Shown here piece after piece: positions 12,606-24,980 of a stretch of 64,000 nt of DNA (the first letter of the stretch is position 1; every line of letters begins with the position of its first letter). Under the pieces are notes generated by a model. It worked only from the letters and a program-made list of their open reading frames with translations, was not told where the DNA came from and ran no database searches. Position numbers and translations under genes: made by a program. Source of the DNA: Castor canadensis (Eukaryota > Chordata > Mammalia > Rodentia > Castoridae); NCBI RefSeq assembly GCF_047511655.1, contig NC_133397.1, positions 40,500,001 through 40,564,000 of the forward strand. The letters run 5' to 3'.

Positions 12606-13448
12606 TTTTGAAAAATCATGATCACCCAGATCTGAGGAGCCTCACCCTAAAATTTTTCCTCTTTATAAGCAGTGGAAAGAAATTGTTTGTCTTTGCCTCA
12701 AATGGGAAGAGCTCCAAGTCTTAATCTTTTTTGACAAATGATTAGAGTCTGATTTTGGCCCAGGAGCGCAAAGCAGGGAAGGCCCAGGAAGAGAAGATAG
12801 AGGCAACAGATGGCATTGTCCTCTTGGGAATCTCCTCTTTAGTCCCTAGCCAGAGCAGTTGGAAAGGCAGCCATTTTATGCCAGGAAGAAGAGCTTCTGA
12901 CCTCACTGGTCTCTGTCTTCCTCCATGGGAGAAGAGCTGGCCTGGACAAAGATGGATCCTTTGGGGCTGAACTCTTTCATGGTTCAGCAGGGTCTGGATC
13001 TGTTTAGGTCAACCAAGAGTCTGTCTGTGCCCTCAGGGTGCTGGAGTGTGTGGGTGATGTAGCATATCCCCCTACTCCACCAGAGCACTGTGGTAGATGA
13101 AGTAGACAGTTAGGATGTGCCTGAGGGAGCCCCAGCCTGAGCATAGGGGTAACCCAGCACGGGTGGCTATAGATCCTGGTATTCTCAAGAAAGCTAAGCT
13201 CAGAGACAGTGAGCTCTGTGCACTGTACATTCCTGCAGGAACCAGGGCACACGTGCCACAAGGCTTGCACAGGGCCAGAATGGCAGGAATGAGGTACATT
13301 TCAGGACCAAGAGTCTTCACCCCCACCACCCCAGCCCCGGCAATGGGACAGAGCGCAGTGTTTACACTGACCCAGAGAGAATACTTAACTTTCACATCTT
13401 CCTGTTGGGGCTCCGGCCTTAAAAGACCTCAGTGGGCTTCGCTGCGGT

Positions 13449-13535
13449 GAGAAGACCACTTGAGCCCAGGAATTTGAGACCAGCCTGGGGCAACATATGA
13501 AGACCCTGTCTCAGGAAAAACATGGAAACAAAAAG
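13449..13535 (+). repeat. 7SL-derived (B1-like) SINE fragment
   Basis: The segment reads 'cacttgagcccaggaatttg' then 'agaccagcctggggcaac' and 'gaccctgtctcagg', the right part of a 7SL/B1 consensus, with an A-rich end. The left half is absent. Confidence 0.75.
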
Positions 13536-14576
13536 CAGGAAAATGCTTCAGGAGAGGGGTTCACAGCTGAAGAGGCTTTGCCAAGGACTTGGTCATCCTC
13601 GGAAGGTTCTGAGGACTTTCTAGAGCCTTTGGAGGCACCTGGCCTGGGAGACTTGCTCTACAGGTCTGGCAGGGCTTCAGATTGAAGGCAGGAAGATCAC
13701 AGAGGCCAAGTGCTGCACAGTGGCGTGCCACTGTGGGGTTTCTCAGCCATTGCTACGGGCCATTAGGGTTAGGAGTCATATTGTACAGGTACGGAACTTG
13801 TGACATGCCCAGCTGTTGGTAACAAAGTCAGACTTTGGCTCAGGCTTCTGAGTTCTTGGCCAGTGTCTATTCACAGTGCAGGGTTTGAGGACAATAATGT
13901 GAGCATCTCTCTCCTGGAAGGGCTTTTGTCAAAGTGCCCAAATACTAGAGAACTGCTAGATTCTGGTATTCCCATCTCAAAGACTCCTCAGCTCTACTTT
14001 TTGATCTTTCCCAGTCCTCTGGGATGGAGACCCCCATGTCAGGAGGAGCCAGACACCTGGAACATGCTGTTCCTCCTTAGGATCTGTCTTGTGTGGAGTA
14101 AGACTTTGCTTGTGGACAGTTTGGAATGGAATTGCCTGGCACTTTGCCTTCCTGCTGTGTGAGTTCTGCCCACACTGCAGCTATAAGATGTCAAGTAACC
14201 AGACTCCAGTACTAAGCAAACACTGTACTCAGCACCAAGCCAGGCACTAGGGAGGCAAGGCATACAATATCGGTAAGGGTGGTAGACACAGGTATTTGCT
14301 ATGCAGGTGGGCATGCACGATGGACACTGACAAGATAAAAGGTGGGTTTACCACATATAGGTAGGACTGGCAGTAGACTCTTTGTGAAATGTCTGGCTGA
14401 AAATACTTGATATGAGTTCATCTTCATTATTAAACTCTTAAGCCTGTATATGCAGAGAGAGACAGAGGATGTAATTAAGTGCTAACTGAACATAATCCCA
14501 GACTCTCAGAGAAGGGCAAGATGGTCCACATAGGGGCTTCTTGAAGGGAGGATTGGGACCTCAGGATTATAGTGGT

Positions 14577-14738
14577 CTTGTTTTGTTTTATTTTGTTTTT
14601 GCAACAGAGTCTTTCTGTGTACCCCAGGCTGGCCCCATACTCATGCTATAGCCCAGGCAAGCCTCAAATCACAATCCTCCTGCCTCTCAGCTTTCTAAGT
14701 GCTGGGATTATAGGTGTATGCACCACCATGCCCAGCTA
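14577..14738 (-). repeat. B1-like SINE, reverse orientation
   Basis: A TTTTG-rich start is followed by 'gagtctttctgtgtacccca', 'ggctggcc', 'aatcctcctgcctctcag' and 'gtgctgggattataggtgt', the antisense order of a near full-length 7SL-derived SINE. Confidence 0.85.
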
Positions 14739-17660
14739 AAATAGTGTTTATTAAATAGTCCAAATTCTTCACTCAAATGATATTTTAGACTCCATCTATA
14801 TATAAGATAGGTAAGGAGGGGCTGGGTGCCTGAAGGAATTGGGGACTCAGGCTTTTCCCCCTCTGCCCTGCCCCCACTACTAGGAGCCTCTCCAGGCCTA
14901 CCCAGAAGCACAGCATTGTAATGAGGCTGTGGCCACAGCCGACTCCCCTGTTGTACAGCTCAACAGTGTCCCCTACCAGCCACGATGGCACACCAGCACT
15001 CCATCTGAAGAACTGGGCCCAAAGTTTGTGGGTGGCCATCCCACAAACCCAGTGAATCTGGTGGGATGAGGCCTGTGTACCTACACAGCTGGGCGTGGAT
15101 GTCTTAATGAGCCCAAGCCATGGTGGACCCCTGAGTTGCTGCTGTTGCCTATTGTGAGCCGGGCCCAGCAGTGAATTAGAGACAAGCCAGCAGGTGCCAA
15201 CTTCTAGACACAGTGAAGGCTGTCCTGGAGGGTTATACGTACAGCTCCCAAGGAGACACAGAGAAAGTTGGAGAATGACATCTGGTTAAGAAATGGCCTG
15301 ATGTGGGAGGGGGAAGGGCAAGTCCCAGCAGAGGCCACCACGTGGAGCAAAGCATGGGCAAGTCCCAGAGTCTGTGCAGAAGCTCAGGGATCTGGTAACA
15401 CCCATGTGATCAGCCCAAGGTCAGAGGGAGGGCAGCAGGATTGGGAGGTGGAGCTTGAGCCGGAAGGCCTTGAAAGCTACACTGAGGCACATAGATCAAT
15501 GGCGTGGACAGTAGGCAGGGCTGTTTGTAGAGGAAGATCTCTCTGGCAGTACTCAACTGCCAACCAAGAAAGTCTTAGGACCTAATCTGGAACCTCAGTA
15601 TCCGGGAGTGAGGATCAAACCAGAGGGTGTCTGTTGGCCCAGAGAGGATGTGGTTGGGTTGAGAAATTGCGCTCTGGGTCACTCATGCTAATGGAATGTC
15701 AGCCACCAGGAGGATACAGTGTGTGTTGATAGAGGCTGCTGCAACACCAAACACCAGCTCAGCTTTTGGCCCCTTCTGTCCAAAGCACATGGTGCCAGCA
15801 TGTCTGTCAGGGACACGTCCTGGCTGTCCAACAGATCCAGGGGCAACAGTGGGAAGGGGACTCTGGCCAAGAGCAAAGCTGCCCAGGAGGAGGCTATCTG
15901 CAGAGAGCCTGGGAATGCTGCAAGTCTGGTCTGCCCAGGGGTCTGCCCCAGCCCAGGCAAGCCTAGAGTCACCTGCCCAAGGACTCTGCTGCTATGGCTA
16001 CCTATGGGGAGGGGCCCCAACATCCTTGGCTCCAACCTCTACTACCTTCCTCTCCAACCCGAGCTTCTTTCTCTTCCATTACCACCCACATTTCTCTCCA
16101 TGCTCCTTTTCATCACACACCAGCTCCAGGGAGACCGTTTCTCTGTTCTTTACCTTTATTGAGTCTGGTCCCAAAACATAGCACTTGATTCTCTGGGCAA
16201 TTTGACATTTATAGCATTCTAGTTGTTACCCTGAAGGCAGAAATTGTGTCTTCTCCTTCATGTTCCTGAAAGTGGAGGTGCCTAATACTGGTGAATTGCT
16301 GGATCCTGGGGAAACTGGGAGAAAAGCACACAGAACTCGATCTGTGTGCTGAGACAAATTCCTGATCAGGGGTGTGCCCTGTGCAGGCTTAGCTGGGGGG
16401 TTGCAGTTTCTGCCCTTCGGACCTCATAGGCCAGCTGGGTAATCATGAGCTGATGTTTAGGGGTGGGGGGCAGGCAGAAGAGATGGAAAAGAATTGGGGT
16501 ATGGATTAAAATGGAGAGGAGAGGTCATAGCAGGGGGGACCTTTATGCAGAGCAGACATTTTTGAGGAAAAGTGAGAAATAATGCATGTGTGGAACCTAA
16601 ACCCCATCTTCTAATAAGAGGGCTGGAGCAAATTCCACCCTCTTCATTCTCTACCAAGTCATAGCCTAAAAACACAGAGGAAGGACACAGACCCAGGTCA
16701 TAGTGCAGAGGGAAGAGAGGCTGAACCCCAATTGAGGGTGGACGCTGGGCCTCCCTGGGTAAGGCTTTAGTGCAGAGATCCCCTTCCCTGTAAGCCTGTG
16801 TGGCAACCTCAAGTAAGCCGTGCTTCTGCACAGGCAGTGATCATGTTCAGCATCTAACAGAACTGTTGATTCAGCAGCAAGGCGGTGAATGAAAGGGCCT
16901 TACTGATGACCACTCAATGAGAACAAAGTGGCAGCCTTGTTTGGGCCTTCGTGGCTCAGCCGCACTACACAGGCTACCCAGGTAGCTGGGATGCATCAGT
17001 ATTGCTGGTGGTAAAAGTAGTGCCAATGGCAGGGCTAACACTCAACTCCAGTTCTTGGAGTGAGAAGGTGCGCTGATGATCTTGGTTAACCGTTTTGGCC
17101 TTCACTGCTGTGGTCTTGGCTTCTAGCCATTCTAAGGACCACATTCTATACCCCTCCTGCCTCAGAGGACTCAAATTTTCAGGTTGAAAGTCTAAAGCTG
17201 CTCTTGAATGGCATAGCAACTGTCCCTGAATGGTGATTAAATAGGGTTTCTTGACACTTTGATTCTATTATCTAAGGGGAGCTAGCTAGCTATCTTAGGA
17301 AATTCAAGGGAGGATCCTTTGATAAAGTATAACAGGACCTTCCTAGTGTAGCCAGGGTCAGGAAACCAAGTTTGCAGTTCCATTTAGGAGATGTTAATTG
17401 GACTCCTGTTGTGTGCTGGCAAGGTAGAAAGCAGAACTCTGCCCTTGAGGTGCCCTTGGGACCAATTCTTTGCTTAGCCTTACTGATTCAAAGCGTTTTT
17501 TTTGTGTATCTCTTATCCACTCCTATCCTGGGCTCCGTAAATGGGGCATAGGGTGCTACTTACCTGAGGATGTGGGAGGCAGAGCAAACCAAGTGAGGCT
17601 GGGAATCCCTGATGGTGCTTCAGAGGGTGGGCAAGAAGAGCAGGTGGGATGAGCACTGAC

Positions 17661-17748
17661 TTTTTTTTTTTTTGTGGTACTGGGATGTGAGGGCCTAATG
17701 CTTGCTTGTTAGGCAGGCGCTGTACCACTTGAGCCATGCCCCCAGCCC
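17661..17748 (-). repeat. tRNA-related SINE, reverse orientation
   Basis: T12 followed by 'gtggtactgggatgtgaggg', 'gttaggcaggcgctgtacc' and 'cacttgagccatgcccccag'. It lies about 240 bp before a TTC7A exon, antisense to the gene. Confidence 0.8.
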
Positions 17749-17859
17749 TGAGCACTGACAAATGCAGAAGAGCACCTTATGCTTTACTGTGAAGATGGGG
17801 GGAAACAGGCACACAGAAAGCAAGTAGTCTGGGAATATGGGAGAGATTGCCACTCCTGA

Positions 17860-18108
<249 letters not shown>

Positions 18109-18215
18109 TAAGGACTCTCATTGTCCCTTGGGTTGTCAGAGGGTAGAGGACAGAGTTGGGAGACTGTGGTTGCTGTGGCAACAGTCAGCTGAGTGGCCAC
18201 AATACCTGACAAGAT

Positions 18216-18241
18216 GGGGTAGGGGGAGGGAGGGGGGGTGG
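18216..18241 (+). other. G-quadruplex-forming motif, intronic
   Basis: Four G runs (4, 5, 3 and 7 G) are separated by one- or two-base loops on the sense strand of TTC7A, beginning 108 nt after a 5' splice site. Sequence of this type can fold as a quadruplex in DNA or pre-mRNA, and G runs near donors can bind hnRNP F/H (general knowledge). Confidence 0.75.
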
Positions 18242-18394
18242 AGCTGTTTGGATGAAAATGTAGAATTTAGTGCCCACAGGTTTGTTTTTTTTTTTTTTAT
18301 CCATGGTCTAGTTTTAACCTCTTGATCGTTCTCCATGACATGCATAAAGACCCTGTTTAGGAGATTGAACTCTGATAAGAAAGTAGAGAAGCCA

Positions 18395-18590
18395 TTATTG
18401 AGCACCTTGAGCCAGGTGCTAGGCTTATTGCTTTATCTGATACAGCTGCTACTTATATCTTATACGTTATCAGATTTTATTCTCAGCCCAGTAAGGAAAC
18501 TGTGACTCAGAGCCCTTATTTAATTCGCCAGTCATTTACCTGGTGAGTGGTAGCGCTGGAATTTGAATTCCAGTCTCCTGAGTCCCAGAT
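18395..18590 (-). repeat. MIR-like ancient SINE remnant
   Basis: The order 'gagcaccttgagccaggtgc', 'cagtaaggaaactgtgactc', 'gtgagtggtagcgctgga' and 'tttgaattccagtc' is that of a MIR on the reverse strand. Confidence 0.65.
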
Positions 18591-19805
18591 TATGGAGCCT
18601 GTCATTTCTTTCCTGGATCTACTTGTAGGCTAGAAGAGGAGGAAGAGGCAGGATTTTGAGGACCACTCACTTCTCCCTAGTCACCCATGATCTCCACTCA
18701 TACTGTCTCCTGCTGTTGCCCTAGCATGGGCTCTGGGTTTTTCCTGGGCCAGAGCAGGATGCTCTTATCCTGGCTAAATCTGCAAAGTTTTTGCTCAAAC
18801 CGGGACACCTGGGATCAGCATCTGCAGCTTAAAGGGACAGGGACCTCACGCAGGGTGGGTGCACTGCCTCTTCCTGGTCCTCTGGTCTCCACTCCTCCCC
18901 TGCTGTGGGATTACTGGCTGTGACATCCCCCTTAGACCTCAGAGAGCTCTAGCTCCAGAGGGTATTTGCATTTTCACAGGGACTCTGGGAGTCCAGAAGG
19001 CATCCAAACTCTCCAGAGGAACCGCTCTCTTAGTTAAACTTACAGAAGAGTCCCCAGAATAATGAGATGGAGTAAAAAACCTTGAGTGGGGTCAAGATTT
19101 TCCTGTGCAGGACTTGGAGCCAGGTAGTAGGTTCCAGAGCAGAGCAGAACCAATGGGTGAAAGCTGCCAACAGAAGTCTATGTACTGAGGGACTTTTTAG
19201 ATAGGGGATGGTAAGCTCCCTGGCAGCTGAGTCATGGGAGCATGAGGACCAGTGAGGGGACTCATGTTCAGATGCCCCTCCCTTTCCAGTGGGCTGGCTA
19301 TGGCAGCTGGAGCAGGTACACAGCTTGGCTCCCCTTCTACACAGGAGCTGCCTTGGAGCTGGCTGCTCCTTACTGGGTCCTTATCTGGATGGCAGGTTGC
19401 TTGCTCATCCAGGTAGCTAGTCTTGGCAAGGCCCCTCTGAGCTGCAGCCTTAGCTCATTTACAGCCTGGCCCATGACTCCCCTCAGAACAGCAGGCTGCA
19501 GACTCTAAGACTGTTGGGAACTCTCATGGAGGCTAGGGAAGTGGGATTTGCATTAAGGTCTCTTCAGTTCGCCACCCATAACCCTTATCTCTGACCTGAG
19601 AGCCCATTGGAGCCTCTGACAGCAGGAGGCTCCTGGACACCTGTCCTGGGAACCTCCCACTGCTCCCCCACCCAAGAAGGACAGAGCTTGAGCTTGACCA
19701 GGCTAATATCTAGCTCACAAGCCTGGATCCAGTTTCTTCTTGGACTTCTCAGGAGACAGGAAGGAGTCTTCTGAAACTTAAGCCACAGATCAGAAATCAG
19801 GGTTT

Positions 19806-19950
19806 GTAAGCCAGATGTAGAGGAGCACACTATAATCTCAGCATTCAGGAGACAAAGGCAGGAAGATCAGGAGTTCAGCGCCAGCCTGGGCTGAATAGCC
19901 AAACCCTGTCTTAAAAACCAATCAACCAAACACCCCCCCAAAAAAACAAC
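19806..19950 (+). repeat. B1-like SINE
   Basis: 'tataatctcagcattcagga', 'gacaaaggcaggaagatcag' and 'cagcgccagcctgggctg' are followed by an A/C-rich tail with 'caaccaaacaccccccc'. It is a 7SL-derived monomer in the gene's sense orientation. Confidence 0.8.
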
Positions 19951-20966
19951 AAAATCTAGTTTGGGGTAATGAAGATTAGAGACCAGAACCCACAGCCTGA
20001 GGGTCTGGCCTACCCCTCCCCACTCAGCCAGCCAGCTCCCCATCTTACTAAACGCCATGCCTCACCGCCTTCCTCTTCTCTGTCCAGCCCGCACTGCCCT
20101 GGTGTTCTCATTGTCCCCTAGGCCTTTTTCTTCATGGAGCCACCAACCACCCAGCTTCAGCTGTTTCTGCTCATACCTCTCCATTGGGGTCTTTGCTACT
20201 TACTCAACTAACTGTACTGTTTCCTCTCCCCATGTGGGTGTAAGGTTTTCAAGGTAGGGAGCAGGCCTAAAATCAAGTAGCAAGTAGTCTACCAAGATGT
20301 GCTGTCTCTGGTACCATACAAGAGGCCCCTGCATACAGTGAGAGAGAAAGTAAAACAGGAAGCTTTTTCCTATAGATCAGGAACCTGACCGGGAAGCTAG
20401 CACTGTGCTAGATACTGGCCCAGGTTCATTTTCAAGAGAGAAAGGTCAAGCAACCAGAGAGCCTCTTGTCTCTGGCTCATTGAAAACTCACTCACATGCC
20501 TCCCAGAATTGGGAAGAGGTGGGAGAAGAAGAGAACCTGCCCTGAGCTGCTGTTTTAGTGGATGATTTTCTCTGAGGTCCACTAAGATGGCTGGGTGTTC
20601 ACAGGCCAAGTCAGGACCAGTGTGAGCCTGAGTTAGGATGGCAAGGATACCCTGCATCCTGGCATTCATTGTCTTGGTGCCCCTCAGAAAAGAAGATGCC
20701 TTCTGCCTCTGTCTACCCTTGCTATCATGACACTCCTCTGAGTTTCCCCAGCCCTTGAGTTCAAGGGTGAAGACTTGGCTGGTTGAGGCTACATACGCTT
20801 AGGAAGGTCTCCACAGCTGTACAGTTCCTTCCTGGCTTTGCCCATCTCCCATTTTGAGAAAAGAGGAAGCCCCCAGCAGCCTGGGAACTACGAGGACCTA
20901 AGGAATTGGGTCAGGGATAAGATAGGATCCCTGTACTTATATGTCTGCCACTCACTTCCTCCCCCC

Positions 20967-20985
20967 ACACCACACACACACACGT
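20967..20985 (+). repeat. Short CA-rich simple repeat
   Basis: A C run followed by 'acaccacacacacacac'. Too short to be a likely hypervariable locus. Confidence 0.7.
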
Positions 20986-21410
20986 GCTCCTTACAGGCCA
21001 CTCTGCCATCCAAGGTAGCAACTGGGCCCTCCTTCCCTGAGAGCAGGCTGGAGCAATTCTGGGGCCCTGTAAAGATCAGGCTTGCCTAGGAAGCCAGTCC
21101 ACAGTCCCTGCTCTTGCCTGGTGCTCTCTGCTAAACATTGTAAAGGTGATCTCTGGGGGACCCTCTGACCTCACCTGCCTCAGAGGAGGTTGCAGATAGT
21201 ATGGGAGGGTTTCCAGTCCTCAGCCTGGGTGGTGCCAAACTCATGCTCATCTGTCTGCCCCTCTGTTTGTCATGGTCCTTCCCTGTTGTCCTTACTTGGC
21301 TGTTTCTTGGGTCTGAACTCTAAGCCCCAGTGATGACCCTTCATTCTCCCTGCTGGCCCCAGGGGATCTAGCTCTTTGCCTCACCATGCCTGCCCTCTCT
21401 TATCTTCCAG

Positions 21411-21508
21411 AAGTCTAGAAAAGGATGGCAGCTTTGGTGATAGCCTTATGGTGAAGAAACAGAGTGGCATGCACCTGACTTTGCCTGATGCCCACGATGC
21501 AGACTCTG
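21411..21508 (+). CDS. TTC7A: TTC7A exon (probably exon 17): inter-TPR linker, [18 protein letters not shown]
   Basis: Acceptor ttatcttccag, donor gtaaga. The 98-nt exon completes a Gly codon, reads [20 protein letters not shown] then [12 protein letters not shown], and leaves one base of a Gly codon; about residues 640-673. It is polar and rich in Asp, Gly and Ser, unlike the flanking helical repeats, so it probably forms a loop between TPR blocks. The [13 protein letters not shown] motif is characteristic of TTC7A; TTC7B has a different linker. The exon length is not a multiple of three, so skipping it would shift the frame. Confidence 0.94.
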
Positions 21509-23173
21509 GTAAGAACAAGCCCCAAGACAGGCGTCTGCATGTGCCTACAATTTGATGTCCCAGCATGAGAGTATAGACACAGGGCAGTATCTGCCTTTCC
21601 TGGCCAAACCCATCACTGCTCCTTGACACTCCTGCCCAAGGGCCTTGGTACTAAGGAACTTTTCCCTCAGACATCTTTCAGGGGCTGATCTTGGCTCTGG
21701 GTTGGGTTGACCACTGGCCCAGGGATGGGTAGTGGGGCAGCTGGAGTGGGTAAGGGAAAAGGGCCTTACCTCTTGGGTTTGGTGAAGAAAGAGGAGATTG
21801 CGGTGATAAGATGGCCTGAAGCAGAGACTGTTTCCCCTTAGGCCAAAGCCAGAGGCCTGGTTCTACCTAGTGCCCTGTAGAGGAGTCGAATAGAAAGGAA
21901 TGGGCCTCTTTAATTCTAAGCTCAAGGATGAGTCCTTCTTGGAAAATCTCATCCTGAAACCCAGGGATTGTGAAATTCAAATGAGTCCAGGAACTGCAAA
22001 GGCACATTTTTAAGCTGAGGACCTGATTAAAGCAGAACACCTTTGTCAAAAATGCAAGAATTAGCCATGGGAGTGAATGTGTGAGTGGAGTTGTATTTAG
22101 TACACTTTTTCATTTCGGTGCACATGAGCCAAGTTGCACTTTTAATTGTCAAGTCCTGGAGTGGATTTCAGCAGCCAAACCCAGCACCTGACTCTAGAGG
22201 TATATCACAGAATGCTTGGCTGCATGTGGAGCGGTTGTCCCCAAGGAGGTAATTCCTTTGCAGTTAAGGAGAAAAGAATCACATGCAGAGTTATTGGGAC
22301 TCCACATACATATTCATAAACTGAAGTCATCTGTGGTTTGTCTGACGTCTCCTGAGTTTATTGGAGCTTTTATTGCCTCTGAGAGAGAGAGAGTACTCGC
22401 ATTTCACCTGCACGGGAATTATAAATGTCAACAGCTTGTATTTCCTGAGCAGGGGCCCACACCACCCAGAATTGCCACAGGACAGGTTCTCTGAGGGCAC
22501 AGATCGGAATTGAGCCCAAAGATCTCTCACTTCCCTGCCTCAAACGTGATCTTTACATATATGAAACCATACTGTGCACTTGTGAAAAGAGAAAGTCACA
22601 ATAGCCAAAAGAAAAATCATCCCTGATTTCACCACCCAGACATTAGTAAATGGCCCTTCAGACTTTTTTCCATGCATTTATAAAAATGTGATCATATTTT
22701 TTGGTACTTGCTGTTTTGTTGCGAACTGTACTGTGTGAATGCCTTTCCACTTCAGTATTCACACATGTACATTGTTACTGCAGTGACTGCAGAGACGCCC
22801 GTGATTATGCCCTCACTTATTTTTAATCAGCCTCTATTGTTGAACATTCAGATAATTTCTGTTGTTTTTAGTGCTGCAGGAAGGAGTCAAATAAGTATCT
22901 TTGCTGACATTCATGATTGCTTTCCTTAGGGATAGATTCTTCATGAGATTTCTGTCTGATTACCCCTTTAAAAGCCCCTCTTCCCAGCTGTGGGGGAGAG
23001 TAGGTGATGGGTCCTCCCTACTAGGTTGTGAGCTGCTTTCTGACTGCTAGGCCTGCTGTCCTGACCTGGGTTACCCTGTCTGTCCGTGCGGAGTTGGGCA
23101 CTGAATGCTGCAGGGCCTACAGCACATGGCATTCTGACTCTGCCACTCAGCCCCATGCCCTCTTGCTCTGCAG
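21509..23173 (+). other. TTC7A: TTC7A intron of 1.7 kb
   Basis: Runs from gtaaga to ctctgcag. Its distal part, about 22555-22955, is an old LINE-1 3' end on the reverse strand. The 22030-22440 stretch is AT-rich unique sequence with no repeat signature that I recognise. No further exon was seen. Confidence 0.85.
22555..22955 (-). repeat. Ancient LINE-1 3' end, reverse orientation
   Basis: The order 'gcccttcagacttttttcca', 'tgcctttccacttcagtatt', 'aatcagcctctattgttga', 'acattcagataatttctg' and 'tgattgctttccttaggga' matches my recollection of the antisense of old mammalian L1 3' sequence. It is heavily diverged and carries no coding capacity. Confidence 0.6.
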
Positions 23174-23308
23174 GCTCTCGGCAGGCATCATCCATTGCAG
23201 CTTCACGGCTAGAAGAGGCCATGTCAGAACTGACCATTCCCACCTCTGTCCTGAAACAGGGCCCCGTGCAACTGTGGACCACACTGGAACAGATCTGGCT
23301 CCAGGCTG
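23174..23308 (+). CDS. TTC7A: TTC7A exon (probably exon 18): Ser-rich linker into helix, [16 protein letters not shown]
   Basis: Acceptor cttgctctgcag, donor gtgagt. It is 135 nt, a whole number of codons, so skipping would keep the frame. It completes a Gly codon and reads [20 protein letters not shown], then [20 protein letters not shown] and WLQA; about residues 673-718. A Ser-rich turn leads into the amphipathic helix [10 protein letters not shown]. The segment [12 protein letters not shown] then begins the next helical repeat, which continues in the following exon as AELFMEQ. Confidence 0.95.
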
Positions 23309-23524
23309 GTGAGTGTCCTTGGCTCCAGATGGGAAACAGAGTCCTAGTGACACCCACCTGCCTGGCTGAAGCCACTCTGCTGTGACCAGGAGGTGGGATT
23401 GTGGGGGCTCCTGACCAGGCTCACATGGGCTTGTACTCTGTTTTCAGGAACTTGGAGTTTTAGTTCCAGGTGTTTCCCAACTCACTCTCCTCTTTGAGCT
23501 CCTTCATCCCAGTGGGGGAGGGAG

Positions 23525-23705
23525 GGGTTCACTTGAGAGGCCAGGCGCAGGGGCCTTGCCTTCTGGGAAGTCGTTCTGTGTGAGAATGGGAGCAGCACCA
23601 GGCCCATCGATGCTGCAGGATCCTTGGACTGGAAAGGCACTTTCCAGAAGAGCGAGACCCTCTACCCTTTCTCTTACTATAGCCCCTACTGTAGTGGGAT
23701 CTCTG
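23525..23705 (+). repeat. Unclassified repeat, copy 1 of a diverged pair
   Basis: It shares two collinear blocks with 26272-26425. The first is 'cacttgagaggccaggcgca' against 'cacttgcgaggccaagtgca'. The second is 'ctttccagaagagcgagacc' against 'ctttccagaagagcaagact', running on into pyrimidine-rich sequence. The spacing differs slightly. I cannot assign a family. Confidence 0.6.
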
Positions 23706-24081
23706 TTTGCCTTAATCTGTCTGACTGTGGGTTTTCTTCTTTGCTCAGCTAGGAGAGTGCCTGCCTCCCTTCCTGGGAGAGGTTCTTGGCAGCAATACAA
23801 ATGTGACAGGATTTGAGGTCAGGAGAGGCCACACAGATGGATAGGCCAGAGGGCTAGTGACATGGAGACTGTCATCCAGGTGGTATCCCTTTCTATCATT
23901 TGCTGGCACCATTGCCACTGTGTAGTCCATGTAGGTGAGTGAGTGCTTAGGGGGTGGGTGGCAGGCTTCCTGGAGCCCCAACTTCAGAATCATGCAGTCT
24001 AGGTTCCAATGCCAACTCAAGATTGGCCAGTGCTGATCTGAAATGAACTCACATATGAAGCAGTTACGTGTGGCACATAGC

Positions 24082-24120
24082 AGGTGCTTGGCAAATGGTG
24101 CTTGGCAAATGGTGCTTGGC
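24082..24120 (+). repeat. 14-bp tandem repeat, about 2.8 copies
   Basis: The unit gtgcttggcaaatg is repeated nearly three times without mismatch, ending in a partial copy. Confidence 0.85.
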
Positions 24121-24885
24121 TTCTGTGACACCCATTGAGGTCATGGTGGAGTTGGTGGCTGTGTGGCACCATGGACTAAATGTCTAAGTGCTTGCTTGGC
24201 TTAGTAATAGCAAGGAGTAACTCACTGGATGTGTTTGACAGCTTGACCTGGTGGTAGTGTAAGAGGTGGATTAGAGTAAAAAGAGAGAATCAAAGTCAAT
24301 GATGACATGTCTGAGTAAAATATAAGATGGCAGCAGTAAAGAATAAAGAGGAAGACAAGAGACCAACAGATACCCTAAAACCTGAGCCAGTCCAGTCAGT
24401 CCAGAGCTGTCCAAGGGACACCCCAAAGGTGTTCTGCTCACCCTCTTATCTTTTTCTTCTCCACCACAGGGGTGGGCTGCAGTTCCCCAATGGAAAGTAG
24501 ATGATGATCAGTTACCAGAACACTTGGAGTTGGCAAGTCAGCCAAATGTGCTCTTTAGCTGAGAAGCTTAGGTTTCCTGGTGTATGTTTTCCACATATGG
24601 ACACATTAGTATGCAGCACACCCCCAGTCTCCCCATCATAGGCTCAGAAGGTGGGGGAAAATTAGACCAGAATTCACAAGGCTAGACTTGGAGCATTGTA
24701 ATAATGCAAATATTGCCCCACTTAGCATCTTAGGGTCTCTTAGGAGGCTAGGGATGTTGTGGGATGGGGGCATGGGAAGGTCTCCATGGTTAGTTTGTTG
24801 AGTCTTAAGTAGAAAGAGGAATGTTGAAGAATTCAGAGGAATAATAAACAAGGCCTCCTCCTAGGCAAAGATTCTGCTGCCTTTG

Positions 24886-24980
24886 GACTGAAGGTGTGAC
24901 TCATGGTAGAGTGCCTACTTTGTAAGCATAGAGGCCCCAAGTTCAAACCTCAATCCCACTGTGGGAAAAATAAAAATAAA
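24886..24980 (+). repeat. ID-like SINE
   Basis: 'gtgtgactcatggtagagtg' (A-box region), 'caagttcaaacctcaatccc' (B-box region) and an A-rich tail with aaaaataaaaataaa. Confidence 0.7.
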
